Shown in pieces: positions 12,166 through 24,134 of a stretch of DNA of 64,000 bases. Source of the DNA: Epiperipatus broadwayi. Its lineage: Eukaryota; Onychophora; Udeonychophora; Euonychophora; Peripatidae. Numbering within the stretch: position 1 is the first letter of the stretch; each line of letters begins with the position of its first letter. The translations under genes were made by a program, and so were the position numbers. The DNA lies in assembly GCA_028023455.1 (NCBI GenBank), contig JAQFVV010000208.1:436001-500000 (forward strand), in the 5' to 3' direction. Under the pieces are notes generated by a model, which ran no database searches, had not been told where the DNA came from, and worked only from the letters and a program-made list of their open reading frames with translations.

Positions 12166-12533
12166 TACACCTTTACTCCGCTTAGCGATAACAATTGGTC
12201 CTCCAAAACTCATCGTTAAGCAATAATATCATTGACAGAATACGTATTTATAATGGGGGTTTATGGAAAAAAAATTGGTTGGTTCCTAAAGCTAAAAAAT
12301 TACACTAACTTGGGAATAAAAAACATATTAAAAAATTATTTATTGAATGCATTGTATAAAAATATGTAAAACCAAAACCCTTAATGTAATATGCTTGTGT
12401 AAACTATGCTGTATTATGCAGATATTCACTTGAAATATGTACATACTGTACTATGTATGTATGTACAGTATATATGAATATGTAAAAAAAAAAAAAAACT
12501 TAGCTTAATTTTTTGAGTTATCAGTTGCACATT

Positions 12534-12640
12534 CTAAGAGCTATTGCTGTCTTCTAAATCTTTTTCTGATCTTGGTTTTTTTGGAGGAGATACATCAGAT
12601 GTTGATGCCTGAGAATCCCTGGAGAAAAAGTTTAGAATGG
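12534..12640 (-). pseudogene. Putative transposase C-terminus
   Basis: The minus-strand frame contains SRDSQASTSDVSPPKKPRSE and, further on, DLEDSNSS followed by a TAG stop. A Ser/Pro/Lys-rich disordered tail of this sort is common at the end of pogo/Tigger transposases. It lies about 370 bp inside the left terminal inverted repeat, the right place for the 3' end of the gene. No catalytic DDE residues are recoverable in the rest of the element. The transposase assignment is an inference from position. Confidence 0.4.
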
Positions 12641-13325
12641 ATAGTTGATATGCTTCTTGAATTTTCTTTTCATACAACATGTTATAAGGTCTCATTATTT
12701 GACTGAAGGCACTTATTTAAAATTTTGTATTGCAGTACATATTACTGTATACTGTATTTATGTTTATTACTTATTTAAAATTATTAAAATTAAAAAACAA
12801 TGTTTAATTAGAAATTATTTAATTGAAAATAAAGACTTATTACTGTACACATAAATCAGTCAACTTTAGAAAAAAAATTCAACTTATTTTAAAAGAAAAA
12901 AAAACCCAATTGTACTAATTTTCTAAAAACATATGCTAGGTTTATTTTTCTTTTATTTTATATTTGCTATAAGTCGATTGTTGGAATCTTAATAAATACA
13001 GTATTTTTAGTAATCTAATAGTGCCCCCCCCCCTCCCGTTCGTGTAGAAAGAAACTCATTAACATTTATTTTAAATACACAGTGTTTTTCTTTTTAAACT
13101 TTTCTAAAAATGTTTTTCTTTTGATTTGATATTAACTTGAGTGTAAACAACATGTTTATTAACGAAGTTAGAAAATCAATAACTATTTTTACATAATTAT
13201 CCAGGTGTTCTAAAAATAATATATCCTAAATAAGAAACATACCCAGGCAGTTTAATATTCATATTTAGTGTTTTCCTGAAAGTTTGTGATATTTATATAT
13301 TGGAGTATTTCATCATCTAATATAT

Positions 13326-13424
13326 GTGTTGAATGTCTTTAGAAAAATTAAACTTTATTTAAATAATCCAAGTACTGTACATTATATTTAAATAAAGTTT
13401 AATTTTTCTAAAGACATTCAACAC
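13326..13424. repeat. 39-bp perfect palindrome with a 21-nt spacer
   Basis: Positions 13,326-13,364 are the exact reverse complement of 13,386-13,424, separated by 21 nt. It can extrude as a long hairpin. It ends 6 bp before the 11-bp target duplication of the PLE remnant at 13,431. Confidence 0.85.
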
Positions 13425-13441
13425 TTATATGTATACAGTAT

Positions 13442-13804
13442 TATAAACAAATTAAAAATCCTTCTTTTTCTTTTCAAAAACTTTATTTTTTTATCTCAAT
13501 ACAGTATTCATATAATACAAAACTCCAACTGTTTATCTTCATACAGTCATTTTCAAGGATATCTCTCTCCCACTGCTATATCTTATTACTCTTTCTTTTA
13601 CATTATTTAATTACAAATCAACGTTTGAAACGTTTGAGTTTTGTATTATATATATATACTGTATATGTTCAGTATTGAGATAAGAAAATGAAGTTTTTGA
13701 AAAGAAAAAGGATTTTTAATTTGTTGATATTATTGTAGAACATATATACGTATTTTAAAAGAAAAAGTGGATGAACATTTGCTGTGTTATTTATTATATA
13801 TGTT
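13442..13804. mobile_element. Internally deleted inverted PLE remnant with 11-bp TSD
   Basis: The left half (13,442-13,613) matches in minus orientation the 3' end of the PLE at 39.99-40.15 kb. The right half (about 13,614-13,804) matches in plus orientation the 3' end at 46.3-46.48 kb, including the extra roughly 85 bp after the TTGTTGATATTATTG word. The whole is flanked by GTATACAGTAT at 13,431-13,441 and 13,805-13,815. It is therefore one insertion of an inverted PLE unit whose coding interior is missing. It sits inside the pogo-like transposon. Confidence 0.8.
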
Positions 13805-14135
13805 GTATACAGTATAGATTCAATAATTATAGATATTTTAAGTGTTTTATGAATAAAATATTGTATGTGTATACAATTGCAGCAAAGTCATTACCTGTAT
13901 ACATATTACAATAATATACATTTGCTTTTGGGTAAAATGAATTTAATATAGCTATCTCTGACATCATCAGTGATGCAAAATTCAAGATGGCTGCCAAAAA
14001 AAAATTTTTATTTTATTTTTCCCAATCATTATAGCGAATAATCGATTGTACATCGAAGTAATGGGTACAAATTGATGATAATCACTATTGTGAAATATTG
14101 CTAAGTAGACAATCACTAAGCAGGGTAAAGATGTA

Positions 14136-15920
14136 CAGTACTAGTAGAAGACATCAGTGTTAAGATGATTTCTAAATCAAAATTCATTTTGTCAATTCTG
14201 GTTGGTTTTGGATCCAAGTTCTTCTTGTCATTATTGAGTGGTCAATAAGTCAAATTTATTTTTTAGTACTAAAAGATATGTCATTAGTGCCACATACCTT
14301 TAACCAATAAATAAACAAGTATTTAAATAATCATGTGATAAGAATAGCTGCAATAAAAAATTAAAAAATAAGGAATGAACATTAAGAATTTGTTCCACTG
14401 ATTTCTTTAATATCTCAAAAAAAAATGAAACATTGGATATAATGAACAAGTGGTTATAGATATACAGAAAATAAAGTTTTAGTAAAGAAAGCAGGAAAAT
14501 AAGACTTTTGTAGTATTTAATTATATAATTACATAAATTGTTGTAGATATTTTTCTATATTTCCTTGTAAAGGGTTAAATAATTCTGAATTTAAAATAAA
14601 ATTTTATTATAAATTAAACAGTTTTAAAAGATGTAAATAAATATTAATATTGTATTTGATTTTGAAATTAAAAACAAGTATGTTTTCTGCTAATTGTAAA
14701 AATGTCTATTATCTATTTTTTTAAATTTTGATAAAACTTCAAACATGTTTTCAAAAGTAACTTTTAATTAAAGGTGATTTGAAAAGATCAAGATAGAGAT
14801 AAAAAATAGTTTTTAATTGATGTGTTTATATCACCCCAAGTGATCATATAAAAGAATTAATTAAAAAGAATAGTTTAGTTTGGCTAGTAGTTTTTAAAAA
14901 TAGAGTTTGGCTAGTGATTTATTTTGAGAAGCAGTTGGCAGAGTTGCTTGGTTTCCAGAACTATACACATAGCTACTATGAATCAGATATATCTGAATTC
15001 AGGAGTAGATCCAGCAGAGGTCTACAAGTTTATTATGTTGGAGTTTAAATATACTTTGAAAGTAGATTCAACTTTTTTGTATCATAGCTGACATAGTATT
15101 AGACTGCTTGCCCAAAGTCTAAATGGAACCAAGGAAATACCAATGTTTACCTGATTATACCTTCCTGATTATGACAATCCTGTACTATTTCCCAGCAAGA
15201 AACCATCATCTTGATGAGAAAGTTATTATATGTATGCTGCTTTATCTAGATGCAAAGAATTACTGATAAATGCATCACATCATATTTATATAAAATGAGT
15301 TGTTTTAAATAATTCATTTTAAAATGACATTTTACTTTACTTTCAAAATTAAAACTTTATTTACATCTTAGAGTAGATACAATAGAAATCAATGATAGCA
15401 TAAAATTATGTGAATAAAAAAATTTCAATGAATACATATAAATATAATATGCAAACCATGTGTATAGAAAAATCAAAAGTTGTATTAGATCAATAACATA
15501 GTCTCAAGAGCTGCATAAGAAAATTATGTTAGGCAAATTAATGCAAGTATGAAAAAAACATGAATAAATATAAATAAAATCAAAGATTACACTAATACCT
15601 TAAGGCAGTGCATCATATGCATAATTTGCTAGGAATTTAAAGTAAGTCAAACCTATATATAAGGTTTAGAAATTCCATTGATTAATGACTATCTTGGCCC
15701 AAAGACCAAGGAGGACTATAACAATATTTACAAGTTGATATAGGTAAATTAATTACACAGTATGGAACTAATGCAAAGTTTATGCATTAAATATATAGGG
15801 TGTATGAAAGATTTACATAGTTAAAGTTTAAATTATTTTTAGGTGAAAGATGGGATATATTATTCATTCAGTTGATGGGAGAAAGTTCAAGTTTTAGGCC
15901 TAAGAAATATAAAAATTAAG
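14136..15920. other. AT-rich stretch without recognisable features
   Basis: No open frames, tRNA-like boxes or clear repeats were found. A short near-tandem 'gtttggctagt' repeat occurs near 14,879-14,915. Confidence 0.55.
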
Positions 15921-15923
15921 TCT

Positions 15924-16382
15924 CTAGCACCTCACCTGGCTCCAGGCTTGGTCAGTTAGCCAAGGCTGACAAGTTTGTTTATCCTCATCTTCTATCTTGT
16001 AGAGGGACTTGAAAAATCGATTAACCATTGAGTCATCACAGCCATGATCAAATATGCTACATCTGGTGGTCCAAATTGAGAAGTTAATGAAAGTGACCAG
16101 TCTTATTGTACCAAATTGACCCTTTTTAATTGTAGCCTTAAGAGAAATGTTAGATGGATCATTGCCATTTATCCAGTCTAATGCTATATTATGGAGGTAA
16201 GTCCATGAATCACATTGATCCAGAATGTGGTCAATGGACTCCTCCTGTTTGTTACATAGGAGACAAATGGGATTGATGTTGTAACCCCTTTGGTAGAGGA
16301 GAAAGGCCCCAGTGGGGAGTGCTCCAAGGATGATTTTTGTTAAAAAATGACATTTTAAAAGTGATAGACATATATAGAACAA
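15924..16382 (-). pseudogene. LINE C-terminal zinc-binding domain (zf-RVT) relic
   Basis: The 152-residue frame contains ALPTGAFLLYQRGYNINPIC, then CNKQEESIDHILDQC. The order LPT-RG-CxxC-H-C is that of the zf-RVT domain, found after the reverse transcriptase in R1/I-type LINE ORF2 proteins. The domain occupies residues of about 20 to 75. The rest up to WSQV looks like the tail after it. No RT precedes it on the minus strand within the neighbouring kilobase, so this is a 3' fragment that happens to be open. Its base composition is less AT-rich than its surroundings. Confidence 0.75.
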
Positions 16383-16389
16383 TATTATT

Positions 16390-18780
16390 TTAAATCATCT
16401 AAAAATCTATATTTTGAAAATTTTTAAATGTTATAATTAACAGCAATCTGCAATAGTGATACATATATAAAGAAAACAATATTACTTTATTTTTAAAGAA
16501 AAAAGAAGGCTCCAAAAATTGTTTGTTGAAGAAAAAAAAAATTTAAATCTGTGTTTTAAATTTAAAGACATTGTAATTAATCAATCAACAATATTCTGTT
16601 AAAAATAATTTTATTTTTTTAAAAAAGAAAGAAAAGACTTTATTATTAAAGTAGTGAAATTTATGTACTTTCAATAAAGAATTGAATTGTAAAAATGTAC
16701 CTTTTAATAACTTTTATGATTGTGTCAAATTAAAATATGTAAATGGCAGTATGTGCATTCACACGTACAAACAGATATATAAAATTTTAATTAAATTTTG
16801 TTTTATATGACAATTGAAATATATTCATCAAATGTACTGTACATCTGTGTGCATATATCAGTAAGTGTCATATAAACATATATAGATAAATTTTAATCAT
16901 TTATAGTATTTATATATAACTTGAAAATTTTATAATTATGTTATTACTATTCAAATATGTTCATTTCTGTTATAATGCATGTCTGTATGATTATATATAT
17001 ATATATATATATAACCATTTTATGGAAATCCATTAAGAAGTATTGTAAAATCAATGTAATAATTTGAATTTTGTATAGTAATCAAAATTAGAAGGCTGAT
17101 TTGTACATAGCCATATTTTAAAGACATAAATTTCCATTTATTCTTTTATTGTTATTAATAAACTTGTATTCAATTGTTAAAATTTTTCCAGTGACTTAAT
17201 TCCAAATGGTTTTTAGATCTTATATATTTGTATCTTTTCTTGGTCATAATACAGTAATACAGCTTAATGTTCTCTGTGCTAGATTCATGTATAAAGGTCT
17301 AAAATATAAAAGGGTATATATATTAGTGTTTGTGGGTATCCAGTGATGATATCATCATCTTGGTTGGCACAAAGAGAATATTCTTTAAAGCCCATGCACT
17401 GCATTTTATTTTAGTTTAGTCTCTATCAGAATTTAAGTTTAAAATGGCCAGTACATTAAGTGGCCAAAACATTGATGATAATCAGCATATGTTAAATCTC
17501 TGCATTATTATTTTTATGGTTATATATTCTAATGGATTAGCACTTAAATTTGTGCGTCCATATTGAAACTGTAAGATTTGTATTCAAATCTTAGTTTCAC
17601 CTTGGTTCTGTTATCATTCTACCTCTCGCCCCTTTAGTATAGGTTTGCATGGAGTGCGATCTGTAAATTGTTTCAAAAAAAAAAATAAGAAGAAAAATAA
17701 ATGTCCTATATGCGCACATACTCCGATAGTTTTATTTTAAAAATAAACGCATTGCAAGGTACTATTAAATTGCCATGTGTAAGTTGTATAAAGTTAAATA
17801 ATCCTATTAATTATTCTGACCGGTTTACATAATATTTTAATTTATAAAATAAATTAAAGAAATCAATAATTATATTGTAAAATGTAAACATATTATTATT
17901 TAGATCAGGTCCAGGTAATACTGAAATTATAAAAATAAATGTCTCAATTAAAAATAAAGATGTTCTTAAAATATAGAAAGTCCCCTGCTAATTAAAGGCA
18001 AGTCATAGCAGGAGGGGGGAAGAGATGACAGAGCTAAAAGGTATTTAAATGTACGGAAACAAAAGAAAAAGGTTTGTTAAAAAAAAAATCTTTTATAAAT
18101 TATGTCATGCAAAAAGATAAAATTTAAAAAGTGATCAGATTGAAATTCCAACCTGTATTGCATCCATGACCTAAAGGGATGTATGGCACAGACTCAAGAG
18201 ACAGCTGCATGGATGACGTATTGCTTGATGGATCCGAGATAAGGAAAAAGAGAATAAAAAGCCACAACTGATTGTTAAAATGATCAATGAGAGGCTAGAA
18301 CCAGAAATATTAAATTACAATTATGCTGTTAATTATTATATTTCTTGCGATCCGAATTTTATGTCTAGCAATGTGCCAAGAGTAGGCACTGTGTGATGCT
18401 CCTCCGGACTGATGGCTATACAATATTAAAATTCCCATGAAATGTGATAAACCTAGAATTCTGCTACTTCCATTGAATAAATCTTTCCCTAAATGTGACT
18501 GCTATGGAACCAGAAAACTCGGACTCTCCAACAAGTGTGCACACTTAAATGAATTAAAGGTAACCAGATACCCAAGAATAAAATTGTTTTGAACTCTAAT
18601 TGAACTCTATATTTCTAATATGTTAATTTCATTTTCAAATTCTATTATGTAATTCTAAAATTAAAAATATGCAATTTTCTGTAATAATGCAATTTTGTAA
18701 TGAACCTCGTAACTTAATCTATTTATCAGTATTCTACTTGGGTATCCAAAATTTTATTGTATTCATTAAAATTATATTTC
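16390..18780. other. Non-coding AT-rich stretch
   Basis: It contains an (AT)n run near 16,994-17,013 and scattered less AT-rich patches (for example 18,360-18,540). I saw no reading frame, splice signals or repeat ends that I could defend. Confidence 0.5.
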
Positions 18781-18822
18781 ATGCCCACGTGGTTTCCGAG
18801 CTGATGTTTTCTTTTTATTATT

Positions 18823-18855
18823 AATCCGCAGAGGAACTACCCTCCTCTGCGGATT
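18823..18855. other. GC-rich 13-bp perfect hairpin
   Basis: AATCCGCAGAGGA (18,823-18,835) is followed by a 7-nt loop and its exact complement (18,843-18,855). Outside it, GAGCTGA near 18,798 and TCAGCTC near 18,892 are also complementary, so the hairpin is nested in a weaker palindrome. It could be the end of a transposon or a structured RNA. Nothing else identifies it. Confidence 0.6.
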
Positions 18856-19059
18856 GATATTGTAACAGCAACTCATGTTGGTTAATAATTTTCAGCTCGA
18901 GAATCATAGAATGAATTTAATGTTTTATAAAGAGATCTAGATTATTAGTTAGTGTGTTTGTTAATGGGCTATCATTCATTTTAAGTTAGTTAAATCTTAA
19001 ATAAATAATAATGTTAAGAAGAAAAGGGGGGGTTTTAATGATAGTAAATTAAATGCTAG

Positions 19060-19500
19060 TCGTGTGGAGGTTGGGGATAGATTCATATTATTTTGCCAAG
19101 CATAAAATAAATAAATGCATTTGCATCAGAGTTGTAAACTGCGTTAGTTATCGATACATGAATTTTGAAATTGCAGAAATGTAAAAGAGGTACTGTAAAA
19201 ATGTTGTTCTCACACTTAAGGAATGTACAAAAAAATATAATAGCACGGAATCTTGTCATGCGGTCGGGGATGGAAAGGCTAAGACCTCGTACCGATACCG
19301 CGCTCATGACCACTCCTAAGGGCGCCGACCCAACGTTTGATCTTCCCACCAGCCTCCAACATTTCTCCTGCGATTATCCTTTTAGAAAGCCGATTCTCTT
19401 ATAGCTTGGTAATATCTCAGGCTACCGCAGGTCGCTTTAATAATAAGTATAAAGCTTATGCTAGGTCTAGCTCCACTCCTCCACATCTGCTAATCTTTAG
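19060..19500. other. Unidentified GC-richer island
   Basis: This block, mainly 19,240-19,400, has far more G+C than its neighbours. It is open on both strands (plus 19,165-19,404, 79 residues; minus 19,349-19,083, 88 residues). Neither translation resembles a protein I know. A possible splice acceptor (ttgcag) ends at 19,177. It may be an old element or part of an exon. Confidence 0.35.
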
Positions 19501-19519
19501 TAAGTTATTAGATTTAATA

Positions 19520-20460
19520 TTATAAAGCAAATGGGATGATAGCCTTGTAGATGAATGCACTCCTCATTAAGATATCGTAATGTGTCTTGTAACCTTCATC
19601 CTCTAAACATGAGGCATGAGATATAGTTCATATTGACACCCAGGTAGTGTAATATATTTACCTATGTAAAGTAACCACAATTAAATACTTAAATTATCTA
19701 TATCCATGTCTGTGTGTCTGCTTAATGTAGAATAATAATTAGTATCACTCATAGCAATGAACAGTAAGAATATAGTAGTAGTCTGTAAGGTGAAACCATT
19801 AATTAGAATCTCTTGTTTACCTGACCACCAGGCCTAGAAAATAGTGCTATTGTTATGGTAGACACGTTGTCATGTAGGTTTTGTTGTGAATAAAATTACT
19901 GGGTTCGAATGCAGTATTGCAGCCCCTGAACCCACCTCTCGTGCCACCTAACAAGGCATACAAAATCATACCATTACAATATTAATGGTTAAATAATTGC
20001 CCTAAGCTAGCAATGGCTAAATAGTTGGCTTGGTTTACAGTAGACCATTTCAAATCCACTCACAAGATGGATTGTTGACTTATTTCATTGTTAATCATTC
20101 ATGATGGTGGATGGTTATTACTAGAGTATTACTTATACTTATTTATAGGGCTGTTTGATATATGGTTAGCTATAGTTGCTCTAAGGAGTTGACTGGGCTG
20201 ATCTCAGAGTGATCTCTCTTATGCTCTCTTTAATATATACCATTACTTAGATACTCTAAAATATTATACTTATGTATTTTAAATTTATTTGTTTCATTAA
20301 TTGAAATATTTATTTTGAACTGGGGATGATGATCTTCTGATATCAGGAAAATAAATAAATGTGATAAAATTAAATTTTACAAACCCATACTTACTTAAAA
20401 CAGCAGCAAAAAAGATTACTCCCAAAACATTGCCAAACATTTGAATCACATATCTACATA
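19520..20460. other. No feature recognised
   Basis: AT-rich sequence without usable open frames. I found no match to the repeat families seen elsewhere in the window. Confidence 0.5.
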
Positions 20461-20465
20461 AAAGA

Positions 20466-20468
<3 letters not shown>

Positions 20469-20560
<92 letters not shown>
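20469..20560. repeat. (AT)n microsatellite, about 90 bp
   Basis: An uninterrupted AT dinucleotide tract. The Ile-Tyr repeat it would encode on the minus strand is an artefact. Confidence 0.98.
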
Positions 20561-20564
<4 letters not shown>

Positions 20565-20639
20565 AAATACAAGTATATTGTCTATACTGAACTTAATGTA
20601 ATTACAAGGGATTTGAACTCAGAGTGGAAAGTTGAGTTC

Positions 20640-20953
20640 AAATCCTTCTAAATATATCATCATCATTATCAACCATTATCAATCCACTGCAGAATGAAGG
20701 TCTCTCCAAGTTCAATCGATCTCTAACCTCTCTTCTCCATATCACCCCTGCACATTTTCTTATTTCATTCATCCATCTCACATGTGGTTTCTGGTCTTTT
20801 ACAATCTCTTGGCATCCAGTTTAAGATGTCAATTGTTCATCTATTATATTATCATCTCTTCTAGTAATATGTTCACCCCAACTCCACTTCAGTCTTTTAA
20901 TTCTTTTAATGATATCAGTAACACCTTATCTTCTATTACCCATATATATATAT
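20640..20953 (-). pseudogene. LINE ORF2 C-terminal relic, cut by the LTR element
   Basis: The minus strand gives PHVRWMNEIRKCAGVIWRRE and then VRDRLNLERPSF, matching the basic tail of CR1/RTE-type LINE ORF2 proteins (usually GRPRxRWxDEIRK-GxxWxxxAxDRxxWR). A GAT/ATC-rich terminus follows at about 20,660. The next bases to the right are the LTR start at 20,954, so the LTR retrotransposon inserted into this LINE. Confidence 0.65.
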
Positions 20954-23159
20954 TGTAACCGGTCGCCTTATTCAACCGTTCATATAGGGATTGAGAGCTC
21001 CGAAACAAACATGATATAGTGTAAAGCTTTATTTATTTTCCTATATCGATAGTTGTTCATTATCAACACAAGGGGGCGCCAGATACGATGATTTAATTTA
21101 CAATTTAATTTCTCGTATCACCTTACGTCATATCAAAACGATTTCGAAGTCTAATTCCCGCCCATAAGCTCAAACTCCCAGCATGGACCAATAAGGGTCA
21201 CTCAGGGTCGCAATGTAATTGATTCAAGAATATCATTCTGGCAAAAGACACAATAATAACCAATGGAGAAGAAGCTTGGTTGATTAACAGATCGGTCCAA
21301 ATATTGGACCGGGTCATTGGTTATTTGCAACTGATACGAATGTTTGATTTATGCATCCTTATATAAAAAAATTAGAAGCTTATAATATCATCCCCCCTTT
21401 ATCATACAGTCCAATAGAATTATTCACACTAGATTTATTGGCATTTACTTATACTTATTAATAATAGGCCCTCCCAACTCTTAAACCTATCTGAACTACA
21501 TAGTAAATAAACATCGTGACTTACGGCACGATGAAATTTAAGGAAATAAACAAAACAAAAAAAATACAAGAAAGACAAATTTAAAAGTAAAATAATTAAT
21601 TGCATGAATAAATGCTGATTATAATAATTAAAAAATATATTTTAATTATAGAGAATGATTTGAGGAATGCTCGACTTGTTTAAATAAAAAAAAAGAATTT
21701 ATTGAATATAAAAAAATGAAACATTGATTTTTAGCTTTATTTGCATGCACATACACGCATTCTCGCATTCGCACAGAAAAGAACATATTATGCATAATAA
21801 ACATGGATGATAAAATATATTTCCTTCTTTTACATTTGAAATTATGTGTGTGTGATAGTTTATCTACGAAAGAAAATAATAATTATGATCAAAGTTCATA
21901 ACAGGAAAAGTCCTACGATTTAAATATGAGGAACTATGTAGCATCTGATATCTTTTTATTTACGAAAGTTGAGATTAAAATATTAAGATTCAAATATGAG
22001 GGATTATGGATCATTTTATATTTTGATTTTACGAAAATCGAATTTAATTAATTATGAGATTGCCTTTTAAAGTCTGCGTAAAGAATGAATGGGAGCATAA
22101 AAGAAATAAAGTGTTTACCTAGGATTTTGCGTAGTCTTCTGCTGCTTCTAATTTGGTGAGGGTTCGAACCTGTTGGATAATGTTTCCATAATAAATGGTT
22201 ATTCATTTTATATAAGTTCAGCGTAGTATGTTTGGACGATTCTTGTATATTAAACGGAACAACGTCCTTGGACTGATTGGAGTACGATGTTTGGACGGCA
22301 CGGTTGTTGATCATTCATAGCTGTGGATATGTTCTGGTGGCGGAGCGTCAATCAATCACTGAGGGGTTTCTTAGCCCATCATGACGATCGATGCTCTAAA
22401 TGTTAATTTCACAGTGATCATATTGGATAAACCGGATAGCAAAAAAAAGAGAAAGTTCTAGTTGTAGCTTCCGGAGGAATTTAAAAAAACTATAAGCATA
22501 AGCAAAACAAAACAAAGAATGTAAAAAGACTAAATACAAAGACTAAGACTCATATTTATATGGGTTGGTTATTATCTGAGGATCCAATCTCCACCCAGAG
22601 TTCAATATTCTTTGAGTTGTCATTGGGGTCCGTGTCCTACGTAATGTTCATTCAATCCATATGCTTGAGGCATTCTTAGGTTTATGCAATCTCACATTGC
22701 AATCTCAGTTAGAAAAAATTCATACTTATTCACCTTTTATACATACATGTGTGCGTGTTTTAAGATAACAATTTAACTTACATTAGTTTAAAAGTCGAGC
22801 ATTTAATCTCAAAATCACCTCTATAAGCTTTTAACTTTCACTATAGTTATAATTTAAAATAAACCCCTTTTTAATTACCCCCGCGGCATATACAAGTAGA
22901 AATCACTTATTGAGATTTAAAATGGCATATTAGTGATGCTTTATATTTTATTTTTAGAGAATATTATTATAGTAGATTATATGAAAGCCTTAAATTATTT
23001 AATCAGAAATATTAACATTTTATTTTATAGTGTATTTTATAAAGCATTGAAAGAAAACTACATTTATTTTTATCATAAATTGAAAGTAAATAAAAAAATA
23101 GAGTATTTACATTGCTTGTGTGTGTGGGTATATACCTGTACCGACTTTGTCTCGGTACA
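20954..23159 (-). repeat. 3' LTR (left copy), 2206 bp
   Basis: It starts TGTAACCGG and ends TCGGTACA. It is uninterrupted, so it serves as the reference for the split right copy. An 88-residue minus-strand frame (22,314-22,048) is kept in both LTRs with two substitutions, but this reflects overall LTR identity and does not show selection. Identity to the right LTR is very high by eye, which implies a recent insertion. Confidence 0.88.
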
Positions 23160-24134
23160 TATCCCCGCGATCCGTCTAAAATTAAAATGCGATGCTTGGC
23201 ATTTTAATTTTCACAATAAAATCCTTTATTTTTGACCCCGCTTCGTGTGATTTTTAATCACTTATTTAGCCGACTATCCTACAGTTCAACTTCCCCTCAT
23301 ATAAAGAAACGAATTGGCAGGTCATGTGGTCAGGCTCTGATTGACACTTGACATTTGTGAACTAAACTCAAAAAAAATTCTTCTCCTTTTTTTTTTCTTT
23401 ACGAAGAGCGGGCGTGCCATTATTGGAGATATCTTGCCCAATCTGGTACAGGCACCCCGGGTGGAAGGTTGGCATGGGGATGGACCTTTCCGAAGTCCCA
23501 CGATGCAAGGTTACAAACATATAGGCATTCTCTTACAGTCTATCTAATGGAAGGCAGGAGGATGGTCATTTCCGAAGTCCCCTCTGCAAAATACGACAAC
23601 ATTTACGAGGTAGCGAATAATCTGAGTTATAGAACAATAAGCATTCAAAATATCCGAGCTCTGTACCTCCTAGCACAATAGGAAATATTGAGGGTAGGAA
23701 CAATAATAGCACACTCTCGCGATCCGGCTTTTCTTTCTTTCTTTAGGCGGCATCCGCTTCCTTTCTCCGCGTGTTTTCGAGCAACATATATTTTAGTCGA
23801 AGGCGGCGACGTTTTTTTTTTTTTCAATTTAAACTGGCTTTCAGAAATATTAACTTATTTACCTCGAATAGTTTTCTTTAGAAAAGTTATGGCATTTATT
23901 CCTTTTCTTTTTTTTTTTTTTCATGTTTAGTTATCTGCGGTCTGCTTTGGTTTAAAATAATGTTTTATCAACCCCCCTTCCCCCCTTGTTATTGTATGAT
24001 GCGATGCGATGTGTAAGTCCTTTCTGGTCCGAGGTCATTTTCCTTCAGTTACCGTTATTTATAAAGCGTGCTCCGGTAATCGTATTCCTGTGGCAAATCC
24101 GTGTTCATCAACGTGTTTTTAGACTAAATTTTCA
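23160..24134 (-). other. 3' untranslated interior of the LTR element
   Basis: This is the space between the end of gag and the 3' LTR, where pol would be expected. It holds no RT, integrase or protease motif in any frame. A short purine-rich stretch (GCGGGGATA on the minus strand) next to the LTR at 23,160 may be the polypurine tract. Confidence 0.6.

Larger units (their letters stand above)
12168..14133 (-). mobile_element. pogo/Tigger-like DNA transposon, decayed
   Basis: The left end reads CACCTTTACTCCGCTTAGCGA after a TA (12,166-12,167). The right end read inward is CATCTTTACCCTGCTTAGTGA with TA outside (14,134-14,135), 17 of 21 matching. TA duplications and this kind of 'ctccgcttagcgataac-ttggt' terminus are typical of the pogo/Tigger branch of Tc1/mariner. 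Near the left end a minus-strand frame gives a natural-looking protein C-terminus ending in a stop at 12,534, so the element reads leftward. A small PLE insertion (13,442-13,804) lies inside it. Confidence 0.55.

Noticed and set aside
20297-20572. 91-residue Ile-Tyr repeat frame
   Set aside because: It is a translation of the (AT)n microsatellite.
22048-22314. 88-residue frame conserved in both LTRs (also 28,870-29,136)
   Set aside because: The LTRs are almost identical everywhere, so preservation says nothing about coding. It has no known domain and no composition change.
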